A stretch of DNA of 64,000 bases from Pedococcus sp. 5OH_020 (lineage in GTDB: Bacteria > Actinomycetota > Actinomycetes > Actinomycetales > Dermatophilaceae), in the NCBI RefSeq assembly GCF_027812955.1, contig NZ_JAPYZV010000014.1:1-64000 (forward strand), given 5' to 3'. The position numbers and the translations under genes are program-made. Under the pieces are notes generated by a model. The model was not told the origin of the DNA. It saw nothing but the letters and a program-made list of their open reading frames with translations, and did not search any database. Below are positions 1 to 8,873 of the stretch, in pieces; the first letter of the stretch is position 1, and every line of letters starts with the position of its first letter.

Positions 1-93
1 GATCCCGCCGATGGCCCCTACAGTTCCGGAGCCCCGCCGATCACTCCCAAAGTCCACCACTGGGCGGGACGCTCACCAAGGCCAAGCTTCGGC

Positions 94-849
94 TCAACGG
101 CCAGCAGCATCGGATCGACGTCCTGGCGCGCGAGCGATCGGATCCTCGACACACGTGGTCGGGCGGGCCGCCGAACCTGCGCCTCCGCCGAGCAGGAGTG
201 CGGCGACCGCCTCGGGGGCCTCGTGCATTGCGTCGTGGCCGGTGGGGAGGTCGTGAACCTGCCAACCGGGATCGGCTTGGAGCCGGGTGCGGAGTTCAGC
301 GAACGGCGTCCGGTGTTCCCATCCCGAGCAGTAGATGAACTCCCGACGAGGGACTTGGGCGAGCGTGCCTGCGAGCCGGATCGTTTGTAGGAACGAGGCC
401 AGGGGATGGGGACGGCGGCGGGGATCGCCGCCCTTCGGTGGGCGGACGGCGTAGCCGGTGGTCGCAGCGCCGGCAACGAACGCTTCCCGGTAGCGCTCGG
501 TCGTCGACGACCAGCACGACTCGCCGTCGCGCGGGACGTAGGCGTCGAGATGCACTAGTCGTGAGACCCGGCCGTCAGCGCGATCGGCGGCGGCGGCGAT
601 CACCATTCCGCCGTAGCTGTGGCCGACTAGCGTCGCGCTCGTGATGTGGGCGCGATCAAGGAGCCGCAATACGTCGTCGGCATGCGTGTCGAGGTTGGTG
701 GTCGCCACCGTCGCGTTGTCGTCGTCTGACCGCAGACCGGTCAGGGTCATGGCGTGAACGGCATGACCGGCACGCTCCAGCAGCGGAACCACGGCCTCAA
801 ACGACCAGGAGCCGTGCCAACCGCCGGGCACGAGCACGAACGTCGCCAT
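94..849 (-). CDS. alpha/beta hydrolase
   Basis: Alpha/beta-hydrolase fold esterase or amidase of about 251 residues; substrate unknown. The nucleophile elbow GHSYGG places the catalytic Ser near residue 78, an HG-type oxyanion motif (GGWHG) lies near the N-terminus, and the catalytic His is probably in GHDAMHEAP near residue 205. The family normally ends soon after this His. The last 30 or so residues are Ala/Arg/Pro-rich and may reflect a changed stop. A perfect palindrome 27 nt upstream of the start suggests repression by a TetR-like regulator that is not in the window. No neighbour is co-directional. Confidence 0.85.
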   Translation of the reverse strand: MATFVLVPGGWHGSWSFEAVVPLLERAGHAVHAMTLTGLRSDDDNATVATTNLDTHADDVLRLLDRAHITSATLVGHSYGGMVIAAAADRADGRVSRLVHLDAYVPRDGESCWSSTTERYREAFVAGAATTGYAVRPPKGGDPRRRPHPLASFLQTIRLAGTLAQVPRREFIYCSGWEHRTPFAELRTRLQADPGWQVHDLPTGHDAMHEAPEAVAALLLGGGAGSAARPTTCVEDPIARAPGRRSDAAGR

Positions 850-875
850 ACGCTTCTCCTTCTCTCAAACCGCGG

Positions 876-898
876 CATCGAGGCACGCTGCCTCGATG
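876..898. promoter_or_regulatory. perfect 10-bp palindrome, probable repressor operator
   Basis: CATCGAGGCA, a 3-nt spacer (CGC), then the exact complement TGCCTCGATG. It lies 27 nt upstream of the hydrolase start, where a promoter-blocking operator would sit. The size and symmetry suit a dimeric helix-turn-helix repressor. The regulator is inferred, not seen. Confidence 0.6.
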
Positions 899-1303
899 AC
901 ATGTGGTTCGGTCGGGCGCTCTGCAGACTGAAGACCACGGCGCATGGAGCCAGTTTCACCAGATCAAGTTCTCGCTTGCGACCGATAGGGTGCCAACTTG
1001 TGCGTGTTCGCCGCCAACCTCGCCGGTCACCGGTGTGACGTCGCATGTGTGGCCCTCTGGCGGGTCACCTCTGGCCATCCGGCGAACAAGCGCAGTGCAG
1101 TCGCACGCACGGGGACACTGGAGTACGCGGCCAGCTGCACCAACACCACCCAACCAGCACCCTCATAACGAGTGCAGCCAGCGCCTGCCCTGGGCAGTGA
1201 CAGGCTCAGTGCATGGATCTGGTCAAGAGCCTGGGGTTCTCCAGACCCGTACAGGAGCGCTGGACTAGCCTCGGCTCCACCGGCGAAGGGCCGGCTGTGA
1301 ACT
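899..1303. other. intergenic, no gene recognised
   Basis: About 400 nt between the divergent hydrolase and the SpoIIE-type gene. The reading frames here have shadow-like composition with no recognisable domain. Beyond the palindrome at its left edge I see no clear promoter or hairpin. Confidence 0.5.
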
Positions 1304-3250
1304 GTGTCCGGGCTGGTGAGCACACGTGTCGGCTCCCTGCGCGGACGAGGCGCCCAGGGGGTGAGTGTGCTCGGTCTGCTGACGGCCTCTGCTGTGGCAG
1401 CCGCGGTCGTGCTCGCCGTCATGGCCGGCTACGTGTCGCGTCGGGGCGGCTCACGCGCCGGGGTGACCCTGGCCGTCATGCTGCTCTCGGTGGCGTGGTG
1501 GGCCGCCGCATACGCCATGGAGCTGTCCAGCACCGACGGGGTCCAGAGCCACTGGGGCGACGCCAAGTACGTCGGCATCGAGCTGCTTGCCCCGGCGTGG
1601 CTGGTGTTCGTGGCGCTCTACACCGGGCGCGAGCACCTGGTGACCCGAACCCGGATCCTGCTGCTGGCCGTCGAGCCGGTCCTGGTCTGGGTCCTCCTGG
1701 CCGTGCCCGCGACGCACGACCTCATCCGCTTCTACCGAGCGAGTCCTGGACCGAACGGCCTACCGGTGGTCGGGGCAGGCCCGCTCTTCTGGGCCACCCT
1801 CGTCTACGGCAACGTCATCCTCCTCATGGCGACGGTGATGTTCGTCCGGACGATGGTGCGGCTCTCCCGCACGTACCGCGTCGCGGCCGTCGTGCTCGTG
1901 ACCGCGGCGCTCGCCCCCTGGGCCGTGAACATTCTCTACAACTTCGAGGTCGGCCCGTTCGCGCGGCTGGACCTCACGCCGTTCGCCTTCGTACTCACCG
2001 GCGCTGTGCTGGTCTGGGGCCTGTACCGGGAGCGGCTGATCGACCTGTCGTCCGTCGCCTGGGGTCTGGTCGTCCACACGATGGCCGACGGGGTGATCCT
2101 GTGCGACGCGTTCGGACGGGTCAACGACGCCAACCCTGCCGCGGTGACGGCGCTGGGGCTGCGCCGAGCCGACCTCGTCGGACGCCAGCTGACAGAGGTC
2201 CTTCCGCTGCCTGCCGACCCCACGGCTGCCCCCGCGTCAGAGACGCCCGATGGCCCTGTACGGCACGACACGGAGGTGACCCTCGGGGCCGGGGAGGATC
2301 TGCGCTACCTGGAGCTGCGTCGCCAGCGACTCACCGGACCGGTCGGAGCGCGCAAGCTGGGCGAGCTGGTCCTGCTGCGCGACGTGACCGAACGCCGGCA
2401 GGGGGAGCACCGGACGGCCGAGCTGCTGGCCGAGCGGACCCGGATCGCCGCGACCCTGCAGTCGAGCCTGTTGCCGGTCGGCTTGCCGTCGATCCCGGGC
2501 TGCGAGCTGGCCGCGGTGTACGAGCCGGCCGGTGCCGCGCACGAGGTGGGTGGTGACTTCTACGACGTCTTCCCCCTCGACGGCAGCCGCTGGGGGGTCG
2601 TGCTAGGCGACGTCAGCGGGAAGGGCGCCCCCGCGGCGGCCGTGACCGCTCTCGTCCGCTACACCTTGCGCACCCTGGCGCTCGAGCATGACCGGCCCAG
2701 CGAGGTGCTGCGACGGCTCAACGACGTACTGCTGCGCGATGGGGACGGTGAGCGCTACTGCACCGTGGCGTACGCCGTGGCGCGCGTGACTGCGGCGGGG
2801 GTGGACCTGCGGCTGTGCCTCGGTGGCCACCATCCGCCGCTGTTGCGTTCCGCCGCGGGGCGGGTTCGCCCCGTCGGCGAGGTCGGCACCGCCATCGGAC
2901 TCATCGACGAGCCGGAGCTCACCGACACCGCGGTCCGGCTCGGGCCCGGCGACCTGCTCTGTCTCTTCACCGACGGCCTGGTGGAGGCGCGTCGCGGGGG
3001 CGTCTTCTTCGGCGGTGACCGGGTGGCCGACCTGTTGGGCGCCGCGGGCGGCGGGGCTCCCGAACCCGTTCTGGAGGGGCTGGCCCGGGCAGCGCGGGAG
3101 TTCCACAGCGGTCCACTGAGCGACGACCTCGCCCTGCTCGCGCTGTCCGTGCCGGCTGGGGCCACCGCGTCGGTCGCCGCCTCAGCGCCGTGGACAGGGA
3201 GCCTCTCGGCAGCGCGTGAGGACGCTCGCAGCGTCTCGTCAGGAGAGTGA
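1304..3250 (+). CDS. membrane sensor with PAS and SpoIIE-type PP2C phosphatase domains
   Basis: A 648-residue protein with about seven hydrophobic segments (residues 20-250) like the N-terminal 7TM region of some histidine kinases. A PAS-like domain follows (about 255-365, ending LLRDVTERRQ), then a SpoIIE/RsbU-type serine phosphatase (about 385-630) with the metal-binding EVGGDFYDVF and GDVSGKG motifs, FTDGLVEAR and a terminal DDLALL. Such proteins dephosphorylate anti-sigma-factor antagonists in partner-switching stress pathways, but no antagonist or anti-sigma gene is adjacent. The start is GTG; an in-frame GTG at 1361 is also possible. Confidence 0.85.
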   Translation: MSGLVSTRVGSLRGRGAQGVSVLGLLTASAVAAAVVLAVMAGYVSRRGGSRAGVTLAVMLLSVAWWAAAYAMELSSTDGVQSHWGDAKYVGIELLAPAWLVFVALYTGREHLVTRTRILLLAVEPVLVWVLLAVPATHDLIRFYRASPGPNGLPVVGAGPLFWATLVYGNVILLMATVMFVRTMVRLSRTYRVAAVVLVTAALAPWAVNILYNFEVGPFARLDLTPFAFVLTGAVLVWGLYRERLIDLSSVAWGLVVHTMADGVILCDAFGRVNDANPAAVTALGLRRADLVGRQLTEVLPLPADPTAAPASETPDGPVRHDTEVTLGAGEDLRYLELRRQRLTGPVGARKLGELVLLRDVTERRQGEHRTAELLAERTRIAATLQSSLLPVGLPSIPGCELAAVYEPAGAAHEVGGDFYDVFPLDGSRWGVVLGDVSGKGAPAAAVTALVRYTLRTLALEHDRPSEVLRRLNDVLLRDGDGERYCTVAYAVARVTAAGVDLRLCLGGHHPPLLRSAAGRVRPVGEVGTAIGLIDEPELTDTAVRLGPGDLLCLFTDGLVEARRGGVFFGGDRVADLLGAAGGGAPEPVLEGLARAAREFHSGPLSDDLALLALSVPAGATASVAASAPWTGSLSAAREDARSVSSGE

Positions 3251-3347
3251 CCGCACGGCGTACCGTCACCTCGGCGGGCACCAACCGCTTCGGTCGTCCA
3301 AGCGTCCTACAGGGTGCATCGTGCGGCAGGCTTCCCGGGAGGGTGAC

Positions 3348-4802
3348 ATGAACGTGCTCCGCGTACCGCTGGTGATGGTGACGGCCTCTGCTGCGATGGG
3401 CGCGTTCGCGCTGGCGGCGCCGAGGGAGGACCTGGTGGGTCCTGCATCGACCAGCTCCTCCATCGCGGGTATGAGCACGACGGCGGCCACGACCGCGTCG
3501 CTCGCTCAGGCGGCCTTCGACCGGATGACCCCGGCTCAACGGGTGGGCCAGCTGTTCATGGTCGGCACCCCCGTGACCGGTATCTCCCCGGCGACTGCGT
3601 CCCTGGTGACCAGGTACCACGTGGGGAACGTCATCCTCACCGGTCGTACGACGTCGGGCGCCCCGCCGGTGAGGGCGCTGACCGCACGGGCCGACACGCT
3701 CACCACGGGCGCGGCCACTGCGGGCGTCCCGGTGTTCGTCGCGACGGACCAGGAGGGCGGGTACGTCCAGGTGCTGCAGGGGCCGGGGTTCTCCCGGATG
3801 CCGACCGCTCTCACCCAAGGCACCTGGTCGGACACCACACTCGCCGGGAAGGCCTCGACCTGGGGCGGGCAGGTCAGGCGCTCCGGCGTGGACGTGGACC
3901 TCGCGCCCGTGATGGACACCGTGTCCGCGGCCTTCGCACCGCAGAACGCCCCCATCGGCCGCTATGACCGGGAGTACGGCCACACCCCGTCGGTCGTGGC
4001 GGACAAGGGCACCACGTTCCTGCGCGCGATGCGTTCGCGAGACCTCGCCATGACGGCGAAGCACTTCCCAGGCCTGGGCCGCGTGACGGGGAACACCGAC
4101 ACGACCGCGGGGGTCACCGACCGGGTCACGACGCGGACTTCTGCAGACCTCGTGCCGTTCCGCGCTGCGGTGGCGGCGGGCGCCCGCTTCGTCATGGTCT
4201 CCTCGGCCTACTACGCCAAGATCGACCCGCACAACCCGGCCGTCTTCTCCCCGACCGTGGTGACCGGCATGATCCGCGGCGACCTGGCGTTCCGAGGCGT
4301 GGTCGTCAGCGACGACCTGTCCAACGCGCGGCAGGTGCAGGCGTGGACGGCTGGCTCTCGGGCACTGAAGTTCCTGGACGCCGGAGGTGACCTGGTCCTG
4401 GCGGTGAACCCGGCCACGGTGCCGGCCATGGTCTCAGCGGTGATGTCGCGGTACCAGAGCTCGGCCTCGTTCCGCGCCCGGGCCGAGGCATCGGTGCTAC
4501 GCGTCCTGCAGGCGAAGGCGGCTGAGGGACTGCTGGCACCCCGACTGAGCGCCGACGGACACTTGGGATCCGTGACGGTCACCGCCCTCCAGCGATGGCT
4601 GGGGGTGACGCGGACAGGTCGCCTGGACGCCACCACAGTGCGGGCCCTCCAGCGGCGTGTCGGCACTGTCGCGGACGGCGTCTGGGGACCGGCGTCGATG
4701 GCGGCCCTGCAGAGCTATCTCGGGACCTACCGCGACGGCGCCGGAACGTGGAACAGCCGCACGGTGACCCTTCTGCAGCGGTACCTGAACACCCAGCTCT
4801 GA
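3348..4802 (+). CDS. secreted GH3 glycosidase (beta-N-acetylhexosaminidase-like) with peptidoglycan-binding C-terminus
   Basis: Glycoside hydrolase family 3, 484 residues. The ATG at 3348, just after GGGAGGG, opens a signal-like hydrophobic N-terminus. The catalytic domain (about 55-390) contains ATDQEGG, the KHFPGLG loop near 238 that carries the acid/base His in NagZ-type enzymes, and SDDL near 320 with the Asp nucleophile. The last 85 or so residues contain repeated LQRWLG / LQRRVG / LQSYLG units typical of peptidoglycan-binding domain 1. The likely role is trimming GlcNAc from cell-wall fragments outside the membrane. Confidence 0.85.
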   Translation: MNVLRVPLVMVTASAAMGAFALAAPREDLVGPASTSSSIAGMSTTAATTASLAQAAFDRMTPAQRVGQLFMVGTPVTGISPATASLVTRYHVGNVILTGRTTSGAPPVRALTARADTLTTGAATAGVPVFVATDQEGGYVQVLQGPGFSRMPTALTQGTWSDTTLAGKASTWGGQVRRSGVDVDLAPVMDTVSAAFAPQNAPIGRYDREYGHTPSVVADKGTTFLRAMRSRDLAMTAKHFPGLGRVTGNTDTTAGVTDRVTTRTSADLVPFRAAVAAGARFVMVSSAYYAKIDPHNPAVFSPTVVTGMIRGDLAFRGVVVSDDLSNARQVQAWTAGSRALKFLDAGGDLVLAVNPATVPAMVSAVMSRYQSSASFRARAEASVLRVLQAKAAEGLLAPRLSADGHLGSVTVTALQRWLGVTRTGRLDATTVRALQRRVGTVADGVWGPASMAALQSYLGTYRDGAGTWNSRTVTLLQRYLNTQL

Positions 4803-4857
4803 CTGCAGCGCTCGCCGGGGGCGTCCGTAGGGGTACCCGTGGATGGGAGGATGGAGC

Positions 4858-5541
4858 GTGACCTCGCCCGCCGACCCTCTGGACGACCCGGACGGCCTCG
4901 AGCACCTGGACGACCTCGAGCGCCTGGACCACATCGAGGACCTGGCCTACCCCGACCCTCTCGATGTCGCGGACTGGAGACGCGAGGTGCATGCGCTGTA
5001 CGCGCGGGTCCGGGCGGAGACCGATCCAGCCACAGCGCATGACAGGTGGGTCGAGACGCGGTCCCGGCTGTTCCATGAGCACCCCGCCTCGCCTCGCCGG
5101 GCGGGGCAGCGCCTGCGACATGCGCCGTACGACCGGGCGTACCGGTTCGTCGTGCCGATCGAGAGGGCCGACCAGGAGCGTTGGGAGTTCACGTCCGGCA
5201 GCGACGGGACCGTGCCGTTCGCAGGTGCAGGCCGGGTCCGGCTAGAGGGGCTGGGCACGCTCGACGTCTGGTGGCTCGACTCCTACGGCGGTGGCCTCTT
5301 CCTGCCGGTGCGAGACGGCTCCGCGGGGGCGCAGACGTATGGTGCCGGTCGCTATCTGCTGGACACCGTCAAGGGCACCGACCTCGGTCGCGACGAGACC
5401 GGGCGTTGGGTGGTCGACCTCAACTTCGCCTACAACCCGTCGTGCGTCTACGACTACCGCTGGGTATGTCCGTTGGCCCCGGCGACCAACCGTCTCGCGG
5501 TCCCCACGCCGGTCGGGGAGCTTCTTCCTGACGGCTACTGA
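4858..5541 (+). CDS. DUF1684 family protein
   Basis: A 227-residue protein with the conserved DUF1684 C-terminal signature (YGAGRYLLDTVKG, then NFAYNPSC and RWVCPLAP). Biochemical function is unknown. The GTG at 4858 is preferred because GGGAGG ends 7 nt upstream; the in-frame ATG at 4843 has no comparable ribosome-binding site. The first 35 residues are rich in Asp, Leu and Pro, with a repeated H-L-D-D-L pattern, and are probably disordered. It is followed by the CoA-transferase on the same strand. Confidence 0.8.
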   Translation: MTSPADPLDDPDGLEHLDDLERLDHIEDLAYPDPLDVADWRREVHALYARVRAETDPATAHDRWVETRSRLFHEHPASPRRAGQRLRHAPYDRAYRFVVPIERADQERWEFTSGSDGTVPFAGAGRVRLEGLGTLDVWWLDSYGGGLFLPVRDGSAGAQTYGAGRYLLDTVKGTDLGRDETGRWVVDLNFAYNPSCVYDYRWVCPLAPATNRLAVPTPVGELLPDGY

Positions 5542-5581
5542 GGCCCTCTGACGGGTGGGAGCCGCGGCTAGCATCGGAGCC

Positions 5582-6964
5582 GTGAACCCGCTGCTGCGCG
5601 AGGTGCTTCCCGCCTTGGGCCTGGAGCCCGGGTACGTGGCACAGCGCCTCGACGTGCGGCCCGGTAACGCGCTCGCCGCTGCGCTTCCCGTGGGCACGCT
5701 GGCCACCGGGGCTGTCGCGGCCGCCGCGTTGGCGGGGCTCGCCCTCCGATCCGTGCCCCCGGGTTCGCAGGCTCCCCTGCCGGCGGACGCCCGGGCGCAC
5801 GTCGACCCCCGGCAGGTCGCGGTGGCGTTCCGCAACGACCAGCTCCAGACCGTCCACGGCGTCCGGGAGGCCGGGTTCGCACCCCTGTCCGGGTTCTTCG
5901 AGGCACGCGACGGCTGGGTCCGGACCCACGCCAACTACCCGCACCATCTGGACCGCCTGGTGCGAGCCCTGGGACTGCCGTCGAGCGCCACCCGCGAGGA
6001 CGCCGCGGCGGCCATCGCCACACGGGCGGCCCAGGACGTCGAGGACGCGGTGACCCGAGACCACGGGATCGCCGTTCGGGTGCGATCGCTGCGGGAGTGG
6101 ATGGAGGGTGAGCCGGCCGCGGCGGTGGACACCCACCCGCTGCTCGCGGTCACGCGGCTGGGTCACGCGCCGTCTCGGCCAGTGCCCGAGCGCCCCAGGG
6201 TCCTCGACCTCACGAGGGTCATCGCGGGCCCTGTGGCCACCCGGACGCTGGCCTACCTGGGGTGCGACGTCCTGCGCGTGGACAGCCCACGGATGCCCGA
6301 GCTCACCGCTGCCCACCTGGAGACCGATGCGGGAAAGCGCTCGACGCTGCTCGACCTTCACGACGAGCATGCGCGCCGCCGGTTCCACGAGCTGCTCGAC
6401 GGCGCGGACGTCCTGGTGACGGGGTACCGCCCGGGGGCGCTGGACGCGTACGGGCTCGAGCCGCGGCGGTTGGCGCAGTCCCATCCGCAGGTGGTCCACG
6501 CCGCGCTTTCCGCCTGGACCCCCGACGGGCCGTGGGGAGACCGCCGCGGGTTCGACAGCATCGTCCAGGCCGCCACGGGGATCGCCCTGCTCGAGTCGCC
6601 GGACGGGAGCCGCCCTCGGGCGCTTCCGGCGCAGGCTCTGGACCACGCCACGGGATACCTGCTGGCCGCCGGGATCCTGGCGGCGCTTCGCCACCGAGGC
6701 GCCACCGGCGGCACCTGGCACGTGGCCGCCCACCTGGCCCGGACTGCGCACTGGCTGCTGCGCACCGACGCTGTCGACGTGCCGGCGCAGCCAGTGCGTG
6801 ACCCAGGGCCGTGGCTCGTGCGTGCTCGCACGGAGCACGGGACGGTCGTGCAGGCGCGGCCCGCGTTCGAGCTCGACGGCGGGCGTGACCGGTTCGCCTG
6901 GGTCGGTAAGCGGTGGGGAGGCGACGAGGCACGGTGGGCGGACGTGCCCCAGGTGTCGTCCTGA
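5582..6964 (+). CDS. CaiB/BaiF-type (class III) CoA-transferase
   Basis: About 460 residues with the class III CoA-transferase core in the C-terminal half (VLDLTRVIAGP, then LGCDVLRVDSP, AGKRSTLLDLHD, and ADVLVTGYRPGALD). The N-terminal 190 residues look like a partial second copy, with FFEARDGWVRTHANYPHH, as in fused or duplicated members. Substrate is unknown. The GTG at 5582 follows GGAG; an upstream in-frame GTG at 5555 is possible. It converges on the cobalt/nickel transporter genes, with only 3 nt between stop codons. Confidence 0.8.
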   Translation: MNPLLREVLPALGLEPGYVAQRLDVRPGNALAAALPVGTLATGAVAAAALAGLALRSVPPGSQAPLPADARAHVDPRQVAVAFRNDQLQTVHGVREAGFAPLSGFFEARDGWVRTHANYPHHLDRLVRALGLPSSATREDAAAAIATRAAQDVEDAVTRDHGIAVRVRSLREWMEGEPAAAVDTHPLLAVTRLGHAPSRPVPERPRVLDLTRVIAGPVATRTLAYLGCDVLRVDSPRMPELTAAHLETDAGKRSTLLDLHDEHARRRFHELLDGADVLVTGYRPGALDAYGLEPRRLAQSHPQVVHAALSAWTPDGPWGDRRGFDSIVQAATGIALLESPDGSRPRALPAQALDHATGYLLAAGILAALRHRGATGGTWHVAAHLARTAHWLLRTDAVDVPAQPVRDPGPWLVRARTEHGTVVQARPAFELDGGRDRFAWVGKRWGGDEARWADVPQVSS

Positions 6965-6967
6965 CCG

Positions 6968-7717
6968 CTAGGGCGCTGGGACCGTGCGGGGGTCGAAGCC
7001 GAAGGGGAGCTCCAGCCGGTGGGCTTTCATCAGCGCGTCGTCCACCAGCACCTCGCGCGTCGGCCCGTCGGCCACCACGACTCCGTCGGAGAGCACCACA
7101 GAACGCGGACACAGCTCGTAGGCGTAGGGCAGGTCGTGCGTCACCATGAGGACCGTCACGTCCAGGGAGCGGATGATGTCCGCCAGCTCTCGCCGGGAGG
7201 CCGGGTCGAGGTTCGACGACGGCTCGTCCAGGACGAGGATCTCCGGCTCCATCGCCAGGACTGTGGCCACGGCCACCCGCCGGCGCTGCCCGAAGGAGAG
7301 GTGGTGCGGCGGGCGGTCGACGTAGTCGCTCATGCCGACGCGCTCCAGGGAGCTCACCACCCTGCGTTCGAGCTCGGCTCCGCGGAGGCCGAGGTTGGCG
7401 GGACCGAACTCCACGTCCGCCCGCACCGTGGGCATGAAGAGCTGGTCGTCGGGGTCCTGGAACACCACCCCGACCCGCCGCCGGACCTCCCGGAGGTTCT
7501 CGGGGCGGACCGGCAGCCCGGACACCTCCACGGTGCCAGCGCCTGGCGTGAGGATCCCGTTGAGGTGCAACACCAGGGTCGTCTTGCCGGCACCGTTGGG
7601 GCCGAGCAGCGCGACACGCTCCCCGTGGTGGACGTGCAGGTCCACGCCGAAGAGCGCCTGGTGGCCGTCCGGGTAGGCGTACGCCAGCCCCCTGACGTCG
7701 AGGACCGGATCCGTCAC
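6968..7717 (-). CDS. cbiO: ECF transporter ATPase CbiO
   Basis: ATP-binding component of a cobalt/nickel ECF importer. It has a Walker A (GPNGAGKTT), Q-loop (VVFQDPDDQLF, characteristic of CbiO/EcfA), an LSFGQRRRVAVA signature, Walker B (ILVLDEPSSNLD) and the switch His (VTHDL). The start is the GTG at 7717, whose GTGA overlaps the stop of cbiQ by 4 nt, indicating translational coupling. It is the last gene of the cbiM-PDGLE-cbiQ-cbiO operon. Confidence 0.92.
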   Translation of the reverse strand: MTDPVLDVRGLAYAYPDGHQALFGVDLHVHHGERVALLGPNGAGKTTLVLHLNGILTPGAGTVEVSGLPVRPENLREVRRRVGVVFQDPDDQLFMPTVRADVEFGPANLGLRGAELERRVVSSLERVGMSDYVDRPPHHLSFGQRRRVAVATVLAMEPEILVLDEPSSNLDPASRRELADIIRSLDVTVLMVTHDLPYAYELCPRSVVLSDGVVVADGPTREVLVDDALMKAHRLELPFGFDPRTVPAP

Positions 7718-8475
7718 CGGGACACCGCGACGAGGAACGTGACCAGGGCTGCGGCGGGAACGGTCGCGGCCAGCCGCCACTGGGCGACGGACGCGCTGAG
7801 TGGGTGCGCGACGGGCAGGCGGCCGGTGTACCCCCGCGACACCATGGCCAGGTGGATGCGCTCGCCGCGCTCATAGGAGCGGATGAACAGAGCACCCGCT
7901 GTGGACGCGAGGACGGGCCACGAGCCCAGGGACCGCGGGCGGAACCCGCGCGACTCCCGGGCCACCTTCATCCGCGCGAGCTCTCCGGTGACCACCTCGA
8001 GGTACCGCACCATGAAGCTCATGATCTCGACGAGCTGGTGGGGAAGCCGAAGCCGGTCGAGCCCGGCCACCACGTCGGACGGCTCGGTGGTCGATGCGAG
8101 GAGCAGGGAGGCCACCACGCCCAGGGTCCCCTTCACCAGTAGCCCCCGGGCTCCGAGAAGACCTGGCTCGGACAGGGACAGAGGGCCCCAGTGCACCCGG
8201 GGCCCTGCCGCGACGAAGGGCATCAGCACGGCGAAGAGGACGAAGGGCACCTCGACGACCATGCGACGCCCCATATAGCCGAAGGGCACGCCGCTGGCTC
8301 GGACCGCCACCACGAGGAGGGCGGCGTACACGGCGAAGGCCCAGGTGGCCTGTGCGGGGGTGGCCACCACCACCAGGACGAAGCAGAGGAGGGCGGCGAT
8401 CTTGGTGTGGGCCGGCAGCAGGTGCACCGGCGAGTGTCCGTGGTAGTGCAGGCGATGGCCGTGTCCAGCGCCCAC
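7714..8475 (-). CDS. cbiQ: ECF transporter transmembrane component CbiQ
   Basis: T-component of the metal importer, 253 residues with five or six hydrophobic segments. It carries the coupling-helix signatures ARESRGF and MVSRGYTGRLP that contact the ATPase. The N-terminus is His-rich (MGAGHGHRLHYHGHSPVH), suiting metal handling and more pronounced than in typical CbiQ. It lies 2 nt downstream of the PDGLE gene and overlaps cbiO by 4 nt. Confidence 0.92.
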   Translation of the reverse strand: MGAGHGHRLHYHGHSPVHLLPAHTKIAALLCFVLVVVATPAQATWAFAVYAALLVVAVRASGVPFGYMGRRMVVEVPFVLFAVLMPFVAAGPRVHWGPLSLSEPGLLGARGLLVKGTLGVVASLLLASTTEPSDVVAGLDRLRLPHQLVEIMSFMVRYLEVVTGELARMKVARESRGFRPRSLGSWPVLASTAGALFIRSYERGERIHLAMVSRGYTGRLPVAHPLSASVAQWRLAATVPAAALVTFLVAVSR

Positions 8476-8477
8476 GG

Positions 8478-8873
8478 CTACGACCGGTCGGCTCGGTCGA
8501 CGTGCTCACCGCGCCGTCGCAGGAACAGTGCCAGCGCACTGCCCAGCGACGCCACGAGCAGCACGCCGACGACACCGGCGACGCCACTGGAGAGCCGCCG
8601 GTCGGAGACGCCCTTGGTGGTGTACCCGGCGAAGGGGGAGCCGCTGGCGGGGTGCCGGTGCTGGCTCGCCAGACCCAGCTTCTGGGCGACGTAGCTCAGG
8701 CCGTCCGGATGGCGCGAGGCGTAGAACGACACGACGCCGGCCAGGAAGAGCGCAACCAGGAGGCCCGCGACGACCACCGCGCGGGTACTGACCGTGCCAG
8801 GACGCCGTGAGCCCTGCCGCGAGTCCTGGGCTGAGTCACGCACGTCCGTAGGTGCGCCGGTCCTCCACGTCAT
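8478..8873 (-). CDS. PDGLE-domain (CbiN-like) metal transporter subunit
   Basis: A 131-residue protein with two membrane segments (about 30-52 and 95-118) and the motif HPDGLSYVAQKLG that defines the PDGLE family. That family replaces CbiN or is fused to CbiM in many nickel/cobalt ECF importers. A His-containing loop lies between the helices. The ATG overlaps the stop of cbiM in an ATGA, so it is co-translated with it. Confidence 0.88.
   Translation of the reverse strand: MTWRTGAPTDVRDSAQDSRQGSRRPGTVSTRAVVVAGLLVALFLAGVVSFYASRHPDGLSYVAQKLGLASQHRHPASGSPFAGYTTKGVSDRRLSSGVAGVVGVLLVASLGSALALFLRRRGEHVDRADRS

Noticed and set aside
2967-4232. Long minus-strand ORF of 421 codons
   Set aside because: Arg/Gly/His-rich antisense shadow of the SpoIIE-type and GH3 genes, as expected at high GC; no domain.
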